Below, in pieces: positions 47,967-59,258 of a stretch of DNA of 64,000 nucleotides (its first letter is position 1; the number at the start of each line of letters is the position of its first letter). The translations under genes were made by a program, and so were the position numbers. A model generated the notes under the pieces. The model saw only the letters and a list, made by a program, of their open reading frames with translations, did no database searches and had not been told where the DNA came from. The DNA comes from Cyanophora paradoxa (taxonomy: Eukaryota; Glaucocystophyceae; Cyanophorales; Cyanophoraceae): positions 62,001-126,000 of the forward strand of contig QPMI01000490.1 of NCBI GenBank assembly GCA_004431415.1, given 5' to 3'.

Positions 47967-50742
47967 ATGGCCGAACCCGCGGCCGAGTCGCTCATGAGCT
48001 CGATGCCAGGTGCGCATTCGATTTCGCATTCGCCGTCTTGACTCCGAGCTCGAGGGTCGCTTGCCCTCATCGCTGGCGCTCATCGCACCGCAGACGAGCT
48101 GATAATGCTTGTGATGCTGAAAGCGGCACCCATCGATGGCACGATGGGCGTGTTGCGAGGCTTCGCCTCGGCTCGGCGGCGCTTCCAGAAAATCGCCTGC
48201 GGTCTTTCCTCGAAGCTTTTCGAGGAGCCTGTCTTCGTCGGTGCTCGTGGCACCGATCGTTCAGCATCTGCAGCTGGCCCAGTACTAGTGAGCTTAGGCT
48301 TGCAAATTAAATATTAATTTCGCGTACGCGTGCGATACCCGCGCTTGCGATTGACGTACACGTGTGCGTGCGCATTCGCAGCGTGTTCCTGACACGATTG
48401 TGGACGTCGCGAGGCTAGCTGCGAAGTTCGGGCGCCGAATTGAGCGGCTGCACCTTGGAAACGTCAACTTCGCCGTCGGCGCATCTACAGTCCTGTGGGA
48501 CGTTCTCTGCGCCTGCCCGAACCTCACGCACCTGTCCCTCGCCGGCGCCAGCTGCAGTCACACGAATCTCTTTTACGAGAAGCCCTTCCTGCCCCTCGCC
48601 GAGCTCGCGGACCTCCCCGCCGGCTTCGAATTCTCCCTGCCCCGCCTCCGCCACCTCGACCTCTCCGGCCTCTCCCTGACCTCTTCCGCCCTCCGGCGCC
48701 TCCTGAGCGCCTGCTCGAACTCCCTTGAGCGCCTCTACCTCCGGTGAGCGCCCTGGCCTTTCTCTCGGCGCATGTGTGCATCCAGTCCCACGCTCCGTTA
48801 CCCTGAGCCGCCTGCAGGAACGCGGAGGTCCGTTTCGGAGGTCTCGGGTGCGAAGCTTTCATGATCAGCGGTCTCAGGTGCGCGAGCGACCGCGCCGCTC
48901 TCAGACTTGGACTGACATCGCTCCCTCCGCCCCGCCTCGCAGCTTCCCCCGCCTGGAGAGCCTGGACGTCTCTGGCGTGTCCGACTTCGCCGACGCGGGC
49001 AAGCTGCGGCAGCTCCTCCGCTGCCTTCCCGCCCTCCGAGACCTCTACGCCGTGCCCCGCCGCGGGATCAGGAACGAGCATCCGGAGCTGGAGCAGCTTG
49101 CGCAGGACGCCCGCCGCTCGAACCGTCTCCTCATCTACGAAAATCTCGTGCGCGGCCCTCTCAATAGGGAAGGGTTTTTTAATTCTTTTCTTATTTTGAA
49201 TTGCAGCTCGATATGGACGCTGCGTCGCTTCGGGAGCTCCGCCGGCACCTTGACGGGATGGCGTACCCCCGCCCCACGGAGGCTCGCCTCGACGTACCCC
49301 TCCTCGCTGGCCCCTTCTTCCTCGAAGGTCCACGATTTCCCCCTCACCCTCCCCCCCTCCCCTCCCCCCCCCCGCCCCTCCCCCCCTCCCCCCTCTCCCC
49401 CCCCCCCGCCCCACCTTGCCTCCTCCTCATTTCGGATTGTAATTATAACATGTCGCTCTACTCCACAGCGATCGTGAACGTGTACATGTCGCGAGTTCTC
49501 GAAGCTGCGAAGCGGCTCGTCTCCGAGCTCGGCGTCTCGCCGCTCACCGCCCGTCTCCAAGGCGCCGCGGCATCGGAGACTTGGGGCTGGCAGTGGGCGA
49601 TCCCGCCCTACTTTCGCTCCGATTTTAAGCTACCTGAGCCGCTGTGTGAAGATCCGGCCGGCTCGTCAGCTCTGCACGTCCTGGTCGTCAGCTGCTGGCG
49701 GACAAGTGTTCACATCACGGAACAGGTAAGTAACGTGTTGCGGCCTTTGCTTTTAGGGGCGCGAAGCATATAATTATTAGCACTGAAGATCTGGCCATAT
49801 AGCCAACAATCACTATATATCTCCGCAGCTGATCGTGGAGTGGGAGCTGGGCCCCCTCCTGAACGTTGCGCTGCGCTCAAGAATCCGAAGCCGTCGCACT
49901 CCCCTTCACCTTGCTGCCGAGCACTCGCGGTCGTCCGGGCTGGTCAGAATCCTGCTGGAGTTAGGCTCCGACCCTCTCCTACAGGCACGGCCCCGCCCGT
50001 CGCGTGATCGCGCGCCCTAGGCCTCCACCGCAGCTCATCACGCTGGGGCGGCGCGCGCGCAGGATGCGGGGGGTGAGACCGCGCTCCACACTGCCTGCCG
50101 TCTGCGGAGCTCCGACGCCGTACACGCTCTGCTGGAGGTGGCCCGTACGCAGACTGGCGTGCTCTCCGTGAAGGACGCCGAGGGCCGTACCCCTCTCCAG
50201 TGGCTCCTCGTCGGCCATGTTCTGGACGATTACGATTCTGTGCGGTCCGATCTCGCTGTGCATGCCGTCAGTACGTCCGCTTGCCTCTCGTTCACCCCTT
50301 GCCCCTCCAACCATTTTCGCAGAGGTTTTGCGGCTCGACGGTCCGAGGCTGGAGGCCCTGGGGGTACGCCGCGCCTTCCTGGAGGAGCCCTGCTGGGGAC
50401 GGGGGCGCGGCGAGTTCCTCGTACACTATGCCGCCAAAACAGCTTCGCCCCCGGCGCCGGCCGTCCGGGCCTTCCTCGAAGCCGGCGCCGACCCCTGTCT
50501 CCAGGCCCGTCCACCGACCCTTTGAAACAAGCTTGCGTACCCCAATGTCACCTCACTCACCCCACCCTTCCCGGTCGCAGGACGCGAGAGGCAGGACGGT
50601 GCTCCAGATCGCCCTAAGCGGGGGGAACGAGTCGCTGCAGCAGGCGATCCTGGACTTCGCCGAGCAGAGGGGCGTCCCCCGCGAGCGCCTCGTCGGGCCG
50701 ACACGCCCGGAGAAGCGCGCCCGCACCGCCCCCGGCAGCTGA
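47967..50742 (+). CDS. F-box, leucine-rich repeat and ankyrin protein
   Basis: The start ATG is at 47,967 (exon 1, 47,967-48,009). Splicing to 48,094 gives MPDELIMLVMLKAAP, then GVLRGFASARRRFQKIACG, a plausible F-box. Exons to about 48,745 carry leucine-rich repeats (RRIERLHLGNVNF, CPNLTHLSLAGAS, LPRLRHLDLSGLSL, SLERLYLR), continued near 48,950 (FPRLESLDVSGVSDF). The 3' half carries ankyrin repeats: RTPLHLAAEHSRSSGLVRIL near 49,895, GETALHTACRLRSSDAVHAL near 50,070, GRTPLQWLL near 50,185, LVHYAAKTASPPAPAVRAF near 50,420 and GRTVLQIALSGG near 50,590. It ends RPEKRARTAPGS with a basic, possibly nuclear-targeting tail and TGA 50,740-50,742. Such proteins usually recruit substrates to SCF ubiquitin ligases. 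The F-box is divergent, so that assignment is less sure than LRR and ankyrin. Confidence 0.75.
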
Positions 50743-51466
50743 TTTTACAAACTAAAAATATGCGAGATTATCATTGAATTCTGTCTGTCTGAATTCTGGG
50801 CTCGTGGAGGCCAGATCTAGAGTGGGAAGATTGGAGGTCTTGAGGAGACTCTGAGAGCGAGATGGAAGTAGTAGGGCGAGAGCCGTTCTACCGTCTTAAC
50901 GTTAACGATGGTCTTACGAATTCGAGCTCGCGCGATGAATTCGGATCGAAGCGGGAGCGGAGAAATTCGAATTCGAAGGGGCTGGCCATCGGCCATATGA
51001 GTTGAGAAGATTTATAATTAGAGGAGACGAACTGTTTTTAACACGCGCGCGCCGTGGCCGGGCCGGCCCGCGCGGGCCGGTATATAAGTATATATACGTC
51101 GGAAGATTTAATTGAGGGGAGACGTACGTATACGTATACGAACGGCCGGATCGACCAGCGGATCGAGCTAGGATCGAGGCCTAGGAAGCGGATCGAGGAT
51201 CGAGGCCGGAGGGAATTAATTAAGATGTAGAGGAGACGAATTAACTCGAGGAGCCGGTGCGAAAAATGCGCGAGCTGCGCTTGAGTTATCCCTGTACCCC
51301 AGATAACCAGCAAAACCTGAAACCAGCTCACAGCCCCCGGCCGCTCTCGCCGCGCGTTTAGATCGGGTGCGCAGCGTCAGATCGATCGGTTGCGTAGTGT
51401 CAGGCATCGCTTGGCACCGAGCTCGGCTGATTTCAAAAATTCGCGCGAGGCGGCAGGCCGTCGGAG
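50743..51466. other. Intergenic region
   Basis: About 720 bp, lower in GC than the flanking genes, between two genes on the same strand. It contains ACGTATACGTATACG near 51,125-51,140 and a stretch of GGATCGAG repeats near 51,150-51,210. I see no gene. It probably includes the promoter of the HECT gene. Confidence 0.5.
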
Positions 51467-54400
51467 ATGGAGGACGGGCAAGCGCACGCGAGCACCTCTA
51501 GCGCAGAGGCACCGCCCAGCAAGCGCCTTCGCCTTCATTCGGTCCCTGCGCCGGCGGAGCCCGCGGCCGACGGAGAGAAGAACGCGTGCATCAATATCCA
51601 AGAAGGCGCGAATGGCCTCCAAGACTCATCAGGTGCTGCATTGCGATTGTCAATATGTAACACTAAGGCCCGCGGGCGGCGCAGGGAGACCGGTACCAGA
51701 TCCTGCAAGATTTGAAAAAATCGATCCCGCGGCGCAATCCGACGATATGGCTGTGGATGCAGAAGCTGCGCCTCCGAAGATCGTTGCGAATGCAAGGATC
51801 CGGACGTGGTCTGCCCTTGACTAGATTATTCGTGATCACTCGCGCCTCACGATTGCAAATTCGCTGTCAGGATCGCGCGCCTGAATCCGGGAGCGAAGGT
51901 TGCTGACCTGCAGGATGCCCTGCGGATGGCCGCAGGGCTTCTGCCCCTCGTCGACGTCAGCACTCGCAAGGGGCACCATCGCCAGCGCACCCTCCGCGAA
52001 TTGTGCCGCCGCTTCCGCCACTGCCGCCGCGCCCGGCTTTTGAAATATGCTCTTAAGCTTGTGTCCACGCCGATTGCGCAGCTTGATTCCGACGGCGCTG
52101 CAGCAGTACTTAGTCGATGGGGATACGGAGCGGGTGCCTTGGAGCCGGGGCCGCGCCGGAGCCTTCCTCCAAGACCTCCACTCCGCCCACCAGCAGTGCC
52201 TCCAGAGCCCCGTGCGCCGCTCTTCCCCGGCCCGCGTTCGCGCCTCTAGATCTACTGCTGAATGCGGCCCCCGGCCATCGGGATCTGGCCCGACGTCGAC
52301 TTTTCGATTCGCCACCAGTACGGCGATGCAATGGTACCCGCGCGCTCCGGTCCGATCCCACAGAGCTCGCGATATTCTTACGCGCACGCGCGCCACGCAG
52401 ATGGCGTACGCCCTTCTCTACGCCTGCAGCGAGGGGGACCTCTTTGCGGCCCTCGCGCTCGCCCTCTTCGGGGCCAAGTGGGGCGTGAACGTCACCGAGT
52501 TGAGCTATACGGCACCGCAGCTGTTAGCGTGCAGGCTGCGGGACCTGGACGACGTGAAACCTGATCACGTCCCGTCGAAGTTGGTTTCGATGTGCGCGCG
52601 CGGTCCGATCGCGATCGCGAGGCCCCCGACGTGCGGCCGCGGGCCGGTGCGCAGGCTGGAGACAGCGCTGGAGGCTCTGTGGGAGGCCGAGCAGCTAGGA
52701 CCAGTTCGCGTCTCGCGCTTTAACGCCAACCGCTTCGCCCTCGACGTCCTCTACGCTGCCGGTGCGCCCCAATTTAAAACTTGCTCATGGTCTGCGAAAT
52801 TCGCCTCTCCAGTGTAGCGCAAAAAACCTTCCGCAAAATTAAATCTTTATCAGCAGCGCGAATTGGCAAACCATCATGGTCTTAACTTGAGCGGAACCCG
52901 GCGGATGCGCAGACGCCTGGCATGATTTGCCAGCGGAGACGGCGAAGGTGCTGGAAGAAGCGAAAAGGGTGGCGGACCTTTGCATTCTCTGTTCAGCCTG
53001 GCGGCGCTTCATTATGCGCCTCCTGCGAGAGGGGCCGAGCCAGGATGTGCTCCCTTACGTGATTGCTCTCCTAGCGATTTACGGTGGTACCGAGGCGTGT
53101 CGCAGCGCCCCGCCGCCCGTGGCCGCCCGCCGCTTTAATTTGAAATCACTGAGTAAACACCTCATAAACGTTAACTTCTCGTTTACACAGGAGCGCGATC
53201 ACGCGATGCCATTGCTCCAGCGCCTGGGACCCCCCGCCATCATTGCCCTACTGGGGATTTTCGAGATCCTTTCTCCCTTCGTTCGCGATCGCCTTCTATG
53301 CGCCGCCACCCCACGCGTACGAGAATTCGAAATTCAGTGCGCAGAGCCGCGGCACGGCGCTGCTGCGACAACGTGTGCAGACGGCGCTGCTGAAGGATAT
53401 GGCGCTGGAATTTTATGAAGCGCCGGCAGTCGGAGAAGCGCTTCTCGGCGCCGTCACGCGGGCCGCGGGGGGCCCCCAAGCGGAGCTCTTCCTCGCTGAT
53501 GCGCTGCAGGAAGGAGCGCCCCTGGCCGTCCTCCTGCACGCGCAGGACATTCTTCGCGCGGGCATCCCCGGCGTGCGCGCCTTCGCCGCCACAGAACGCG
53601 CGGGGCGTCAAAACAAGCCCCTCCTGCCGCCGCCCTTTCTCGCCGAGCTCGAGGCTGCCGCCAGTGGGCGGCCCTCCAAGTGCCCCGCGGACGTCGCGGC
53701 CGCCCTCCTCGGAGCACTCCTCGCGCACCGCCCGACCCGCGCTGCCCTTTCCTCCGCGGCGTGCCCCGCCGATATTACCTTCGATATCACCGCCGGAATC
53801 ACCGATATCGTCGTCAAAGCCGACATCCGCGACAGGCAGCAGCGCGCCCTCCACAACTTGTGCAGCCATCCCTGCCCCGCGGTCGCGGCCGTCGCCTGCA
53901 TTGTCGCTGCTGACGGATCCGAACTGCAGCCTGGCGCAGGCCGCGGCTCCGGAGTTGCTCGAATGCCTGGCGGACGGGAACCGGCTGTCCCGTAGCCGAG
54001 ACGACGTCCTTGTACATGCCTTTCTCGTGAACCTCTACCGCGCCCACCGCCAGAGTTTCACGGTCAAGAGCCCAGTGCGCCGCACCGTCGCACCCTTGCC
54101 CTGCAGCTGCGCATGCGGCTTACTAATTGAAACGCACGTACATGCGATGCACGCTTCTGGCGAAAAGTACGGTGAAGAATTGGTGCGGCCCGCCGATGTC
54201 GGAATTCGAATATATATATACTGTAATATTTAATTAATATAAATTTTAATATTATGCCGCTCAGAAATCGAAAAGCCTCCTGCACGCCTGCGCAACGGGA
54301 AGCCTTTTCGCGGCTCTCGCACTCGCCCTCTTCGGAGCCAGATGGGACACCAAGGACGCGGCGACGGGCCTCAACGCTCCAGCACTCTTCGTTCGACAGC

Positions 54401-57400
54401 TTCAGATGCAGGCAGACGCTGATGCCGACGTTGCAATAGGTCACTTGAAGCTCGTTTCGCTGTACGTGTGGCGAGGCGGCGAGCGCTGCGGCTGGATCCC
54501 GATCGATATCCTGATGCGCGGGGCGCATGGCAGGCTTCAGGCTGCATTCCAACACATTTACAAGGAGCTCGAGGACAAGCGCTTCCCGGAAGTCGAGTCG
54601 GAAAGCTTCTCGCGGGCCAATGCAAATCGCTTCGCCATAGAAGTCCTCTGCGCCGCCGGTGCGCGCCGCCCTCGCGCTTCGAAACTCGAAGGACGGGGCG
54701 CGAGCAGCGCTGGCGCAGGCGCCTGGCGCGACCTGCCAGTGGGGACGCGGGGGGCCCGGCGTGAAGCGCGACGGATCCTGGGCTTGTGCGCGAAACAACC
54801 CGTTTGGCGGAGCTTCGTCTTGCGCCTCGTGAAGGAGGGGCTGATCCAGGCCGTGCATCCTTATATTATCGCTTGCTTCGCCATTTCCGACCGCGTAAAG
54901 GCGCGTATTTATTCTCCCTTTTTCTTTCTCTCCCGCTCCCCTCTTCTCCCGCTTTAAATTTGCCAGCGACCCGCTCCACACGCAGGAGCGCGAGTTTGCG
55001 CGTCCGGAGCTTGAAACCCTTGGGCCGTCAGCCGTTGACGGACTACTGGCCCTCTTGGAGGTACACTCAATCTCTGTTCGCCGAGGCTTTTACAGACATT
55101 TGCCCATGGCCACTAAGTATTTTGCGGACGCCCGTTCGGCGCCGCGCAGGATTTTCGCCGCCCCAGGTGTCGGCAGCGGGTGAAGGCAGTGCTGCTATCG
55201 CTTGCGAAAATTCCGGCAATCAACTTCGAGGCGCCCGCCGTCGGGGAAGCGCTTCTCGACGCCGTCACGCGGGCTGCGGGAGGGCCCCAAGCGGAGCTCC
55301 TCCCCGCTGAGGCGCTGCAGGATCCGGAGGGATCAGCCCTGGCCGTTCTTCTGCAGGTCATCCTCCGCGCAGGCATCCCCGGCGTGCGTGCCTTCGCCGC
55401 CACCGAACGCGGGAGGCAGCGGACCAAGCCCCTCCTGCCTCTGTCCATTCTCTTTCACCTGCGAGATGCGGCAAGCGGGCGCGGGCAGACCTCCAAGTGC
55501 CCCGCGGACCTCGCGGCCGCCCTTCTCGACGCGCTCTCTGTGCACGTCCCGACCCGCGTCGCTCCTCTCTTTGCCTTTGTCCCGCCCGTCATTTCCGAGC
55601 TCCACCGTCTCGCCGAACTTTCAGCCCTTGCAAACGAGCAGGGGCTGCTGCAGGACCAGCTCCCGGACGCCATCGAGCAGATGCTGCTGCAGAACCCGGA
55701 GCTACAATTGCTAGATGTGAGATATCCGCAGGTGCAGCTGTCGGGGGCGTGGGCCCTGGACCAGCTGGAGGGGGCGCTGGCCTCGCTGCACCTCGACTCG
55801 GGAGACGGGCTCGAGACGGCCCTGCGGCGCGCTGGCGTCGTCGACCTCGCCCTCCGCCTCGCGTCCGCTGCCCGCGTTCCCTGAATAGCAATGGCGCTTT
55901 TTGTTGCAGCTGCCCAACGCTACCTTGTACGCGTGCAGCTCGGAGATCGCGGCGCTCATGCGCCCCTTGGAACGCCTTCACCTCGCGGCTCCAGATTTGG
56001 ATGTCCTCTCCTGTAAGGTGAACGGCCGCGGCCTGCGCGCGCGGTCCGCCGCCACGTGCGCCGCGCCTGACAAGAGAAATCGAACAGCCGATGAGCTTCT
56101 TGTGGCGCTCGATTGTCGCGGGGGCGTCGGTGGCGGCGGCGGCGGGGCTCTTCGCGGCCGTCGATTTCGCTAAGCCCCTGAAGCCCTTCAAGTGCGGTCC
56201 CTATAGCTATCCGCTGTATAACTGCGCTCCCGTCCGCTTTGTTGCGTTTTACATTTATAATTATACGCACACGTGTACGTATACGCGGCGCAGTCGGCTG
56301 CTCTTGGATTTCGTGCGGGAGCCGGCGCGCAACAAATTCTCGGCGACAATTGCGCGCCTGCCAGGCCTGTTCGACATTCATCTCCGGCGGGAGGCGTGCA
56401 ACAACCCCGATGCGGTACTGTCCCGCACCCGCGAACCCTTTTTAACTTCCCGCCATGGCCAGGCGATCGTGAGCGAACATGTGGAAGAGTCGCGGGTCCC
56501 ATACGGCGACACAGACCCGTTCCTCTTCCTCAATGTCTCCCGGGGTTCTCTGATCAGTTCGAGGCGAGTTCATTCATATGCCGCACGCGGCCGCCCGCGA
56601 AGTATATATGTACTAATTGTGCCGCCTCATCGATTTTCGCGGCGCGGCCGTCTGCGCAGCTTCGGGAACAAAGACCTTGAGGCGGCGCTCCTCGCGATCG
56701 GGGGGCCCAACCCCCAGGCCGACCCCGCTCTCCCGACGCCCGCACTTTCCGCCGCTCCGTCATCGATCTGATGGTTCGAAGGGCCGGCCTCTCTAGCTCG
56801 ACGGACCGGGCCCGGGCCGGGGCTGTAGCTGTAGCTGCAGGTGACGCGGGGCTGCACAGGTGGCATTCGAAGGAGAACCTGCGGTCGGCGACGGGTTGAA
56901 GCGGGAGTACCTGACAAAGCTGGCGCATGAGTTTTTGGACCCTAACACGGCCCTATTCTGCCGTCTCGGCGACGCTGGCGGCGTCTACTATCCCTCCACG
57001 GACGCGCGCGTTCATGATTTCAGCGATCAGCCCGGCCACCACACGCCCCTTCCCCGTCCCGGCCGCCTCGAGTCTGAGCCAACATTTTCGCACTTGGCTG
57101 TCTAAACTCTGATCGGGAGTGCCGCGCAGCATGTTTCGCCTCTGTGGGTGGGCGATGGGCGCCGCTTTCGCGACCGGCGCAGTCTCCCCCGTCTACGTTC
57201 GTTCTGCCCCGTCCGGCCCCGCTGAATGCAGTCCCGCCCGCCCCGCCAACCATTTTGCGCATGCTGCAGTTCCCGCAGTGCCTTTATCGGTACCTTCTAG
57301 ATCTGCCGCGGGCGCGGTCGCAGACGGGCCTTAAGGACCTCGCATCCATCGAGCCGAGCGTCGCGAAGAGCTTCAAGGAAATGCTGGGGCGGGGCCTGGC

Positions 57401-57870
57401 GGAGCTGGGGCTCGAGCATCTCGTTTTTATGGTCGAAGAAGACTTCTTCGGAGAGCGCCGCACCGTTCCGCTGCGCCCCGGCGGCGAGCAAGAGCCCGTC
57501 ACCGACGCCAACAAGGCCCGCGCGCGCCCTCCGTCCCCAAATTCCACAATCGGGCGCCCCGGGGGCCCTCACGTGCCACGTACGCGTGCACAATCGTAGA
57601 AAGAGTACGTTCGACTGGCAGCGGACTACTACATTGTTGGGCGCGTCCGCCAGGAGGCTCGCCCACTGCCCGCCATGCCCCGCCCCCCCGCCGCTCGCGC
57701 TGTTCCTCGAATCATTTCCGCAGCTGGATGCGCTGCGGGAGGGGCTGCGGCTGGTGCTGCCCGCAGCTGCGTCGCGGATGTTGAGTTCAACCGAGCTGCG
57801 CATGATCGTCGAGGGGCTCCACACAATCGACGTGGAAGACTGGCGACGCAACACTCGCTACCACACATAG
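51467..57870 (+). CDS. HECT-domain E3 ubiquitin ligase, truncated before the catalytic cysteine
   Basis: The start ATG is at 51,467 (MEDGQAHASTSSAEAPPSKR, with a basic nuclear-type motif). The middle contains two related blocks: 52,400-53,990 and 54,270-55,880. Both have LFAALALALFGA, then AN(R)FA-x-(D/E)VL-x-AAG, APAVGEALL-x-AVTRAAGGPQAEL and ILRAGIPGVRAFAATER. An in-frame 34-nt intron follows 55,848. The HECT domain starts at 56,860 (VAFEGEPAVGDGLKREYL), then CGWAMGAAFATGAVSPV (57,140), QTGLKDL, SVAKSFKEML, LGLEHLVFMVEEDFFGERR, VPLRPGGEQEPVTDANK (57,465), EYVRLAADYYIVGRVRQEAR (57,606) and LRMIVEGLHTIDVEDWRRNT. It stops at TAG 57,868-57,870. Intact HECT domains continue roughly 80 residues to a Thr-Cys active site, which is absent. 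The stop lies inside the first arm of the inverted repeat opening the AT-rich block, so the gene appears disrupted or its 3' exons are displaced. Confidence 0.78.
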
Positions 57871-57890
57871 TAAAATGCGGAGTTTTAACC
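57862..57890 (+). repeat. 29-bp inverted repeat, left arm
   Basis: The first base pairs of the AT-rich block, starting CACACATAGTAAAATG. It is a perfect 29-bp reverse complement of 58,118-58,146. The TAG inside this arm ends the HECT reading frame. No target-site duplication is evident outside the two arms (CTAC on the left, ATTGG on the right). Confidence 0.9.
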
Positions 57891-58117
57891 CTCGGCTTAT
57901 CTTAATTGATTTTGTTGATATATCTCGTATATTCTATTTCAATCAATCGTTAATCTGTGTATATCTTATCGAATATTCATTTATTTCGATTATTTTGTAT
58001 TCTTTTCGATATTTTATCGTAAATTTCTCTTATTTTCCGATTAGTCTTACTGAGTGAATCGATAATCTGTATATGTTTCCGAATAATATAACTGAATCTC
58101 AATTAGATCTTGCCTCT

Positions 58118-58146
58118 GGTTAAAACTCCGCATTTTACTATGTGTG
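58118..58146 (-). repeat. 29-bp inverted repeat, right arm
   Basis: A perfect reverse complement of 57,862-57,890. The two arms enclose 227 bp of very AT-rich sequence with no coding potential. The 285-bp unit could be a terminal structure of the viral element, a small non-autonomous element, or a fold-back created at an assembly junction. Confidence 0.9.
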
Positions 58147-58397
58147 ATTGGTCTAAAAGTTAATTGATTTAATCGATATTATATTCATGTACTTTCTCGA
58201 TTAAATTTAATTAAATTTAATTCATTTAATCGGAAACATATCGCTAAACTCGATTAAGATCCATAAATGATTCATTTGTTTATATTAACAAATCGATCTC
58301 TTATTGAATCCAATCGTAATTATACATGAAACTTATATGTTTTTATCATGTTTTAATGATTCTAAGGGGGGACCCTTAGGATTTTTGAAATAATTGG

Positions 58398-58488
58398 GTG
58401 TGACAGGTGTGACAGGTCCATCCAAGGAAAGTCCTAGTGAGAAATTGATTTTTAAAATCCACGGATAGACCTGTCACACCTGTCACAC
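58398..58488. repeat. 21-bp perfect inverted repeat with internal direct repeat
   Basis: Arms at 58,398-58,418 and 58,468-58,488 are exact reverse complements, separated by 49 bp. Each arm itself contains two copies of TGACAGG/TGTGACAG. It could form a hairpin or be a protein-binding site array. Confidence 0.9.
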
Positions 58489-58525
58489 ATACCATATTCA
58501 GTAAGGACCTCATATATTGTTAAAA

Positions 58526-58556
58526 TCTCAGTGTTAGTTGGTGTAGTTGATTCAAA
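58526..58556 (+). repeat. 31-bp direct repeat, copy 1
   Basis: TCTCAGTGTTAGTTGGTGTA continuing to TTCAAA. An identical 31-bp copy lies at 58,805-58,835 in the same orientation, 279 bp away. Non-coding on both strands. Confidence 0.9.
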
Positions 58557-58707
58557 TGTGATCTTAGGAATGTGATTTAAAATCTTTCAGGCAGCATTTA
58601 TTTGTCAGGCATTAAATCCATCGATTTTGACAAAGTATTTTATTTTGGCAAAGTCATTGTTTGGATCAACAATGAAATTTGAATTATAGAAAAGTTTTCT
58701 AAAAAGG

Positions 58708-58766
58708 TGCCTGACAATGCCTGACATACTATATAAGTGCCTGACAACTATATTATAGTGCCTGAC
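58708..58766 (+). repeat. TGCCTGAC octamer cluster
   Basis: Four copies of TGCCTGAC at 58,708, 58,718, 58,738 and 58,759, plus one inverted copy (GTCAGGCA) at 58,604-58,611. The irregular spacing suggests binding-site iterons more than a simple tandem repeat. Confidence 0.8.
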
Positions 58767-58804
58767 AAACCATATATGGTAATACTATATGATATCTTCT
58801 ACTT

Positions 58805-58835
58805 TCTCAGTGTTAGTTGGTGTAGTTGATTCAAA
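58805..58835 (+). repeat. 31-bp direct repeat, copy 2
   Basis: Exact copy of 58,526-58,556. The two copies enclose the TGCCTGAC cluster. Confidence 0.9.
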
Positions 58836-59258
58836 AAATGCATTTATACTCTGATTCATTGTTATTTCCTGTGAAATTTGAGTCAACTCAACCCACTTAG
58901 TCAACCCTTGCATTGAATTCGTAACAAAATCCATATACTTTTACTACTTTTACGATTAATATGAGTCAACCTTGAGTCCACTTAAATATAAATATAATAT
59001 AATAGGGGGAATCAAGGGGAGATGCTGAGTGTTATTGTAAGGAAATCGAATAGTATTCGAAATACTTGACATTGCTTAATGTAGGGTGCATTCATATTTC
59101 GGCTACATCATACAGTAGAATTCTATTGTAACAAAAGCTACTGTAGAAAGAAAATCATTGTAGAAAGCTATTGTAGGAAAGGATATATTATATCCTTTTT
59201 TAACGATTGCCATTGTAATAAAAAAGGTAAATTACCCTGTTTATCATTATAGAAACCA

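Larger units (their letters stand above)
58147..59258. other. Non-coding, repeat-rich AT region of the island
   Basis: About 1.1 kb with no convincing reading frame on either strand. It carries the inverted and direct repeats listed separately, and TTGTAGAAAG-like words near 59,140-59,170 followed by GGATATATTATATCC (59,178-59,192). Terminal regions of viral elements and replication regions often look like this, but no specific origin can be identified. Confidence 0.5.

Noticed and set aside
58398-58835. Possible CRISPR array from spaced repeats
   Set aside because: There are only two copies of the 31-bp repeat, 279 bp apart, with no regular spacing and no cas genes. Viral repeats explain it better.
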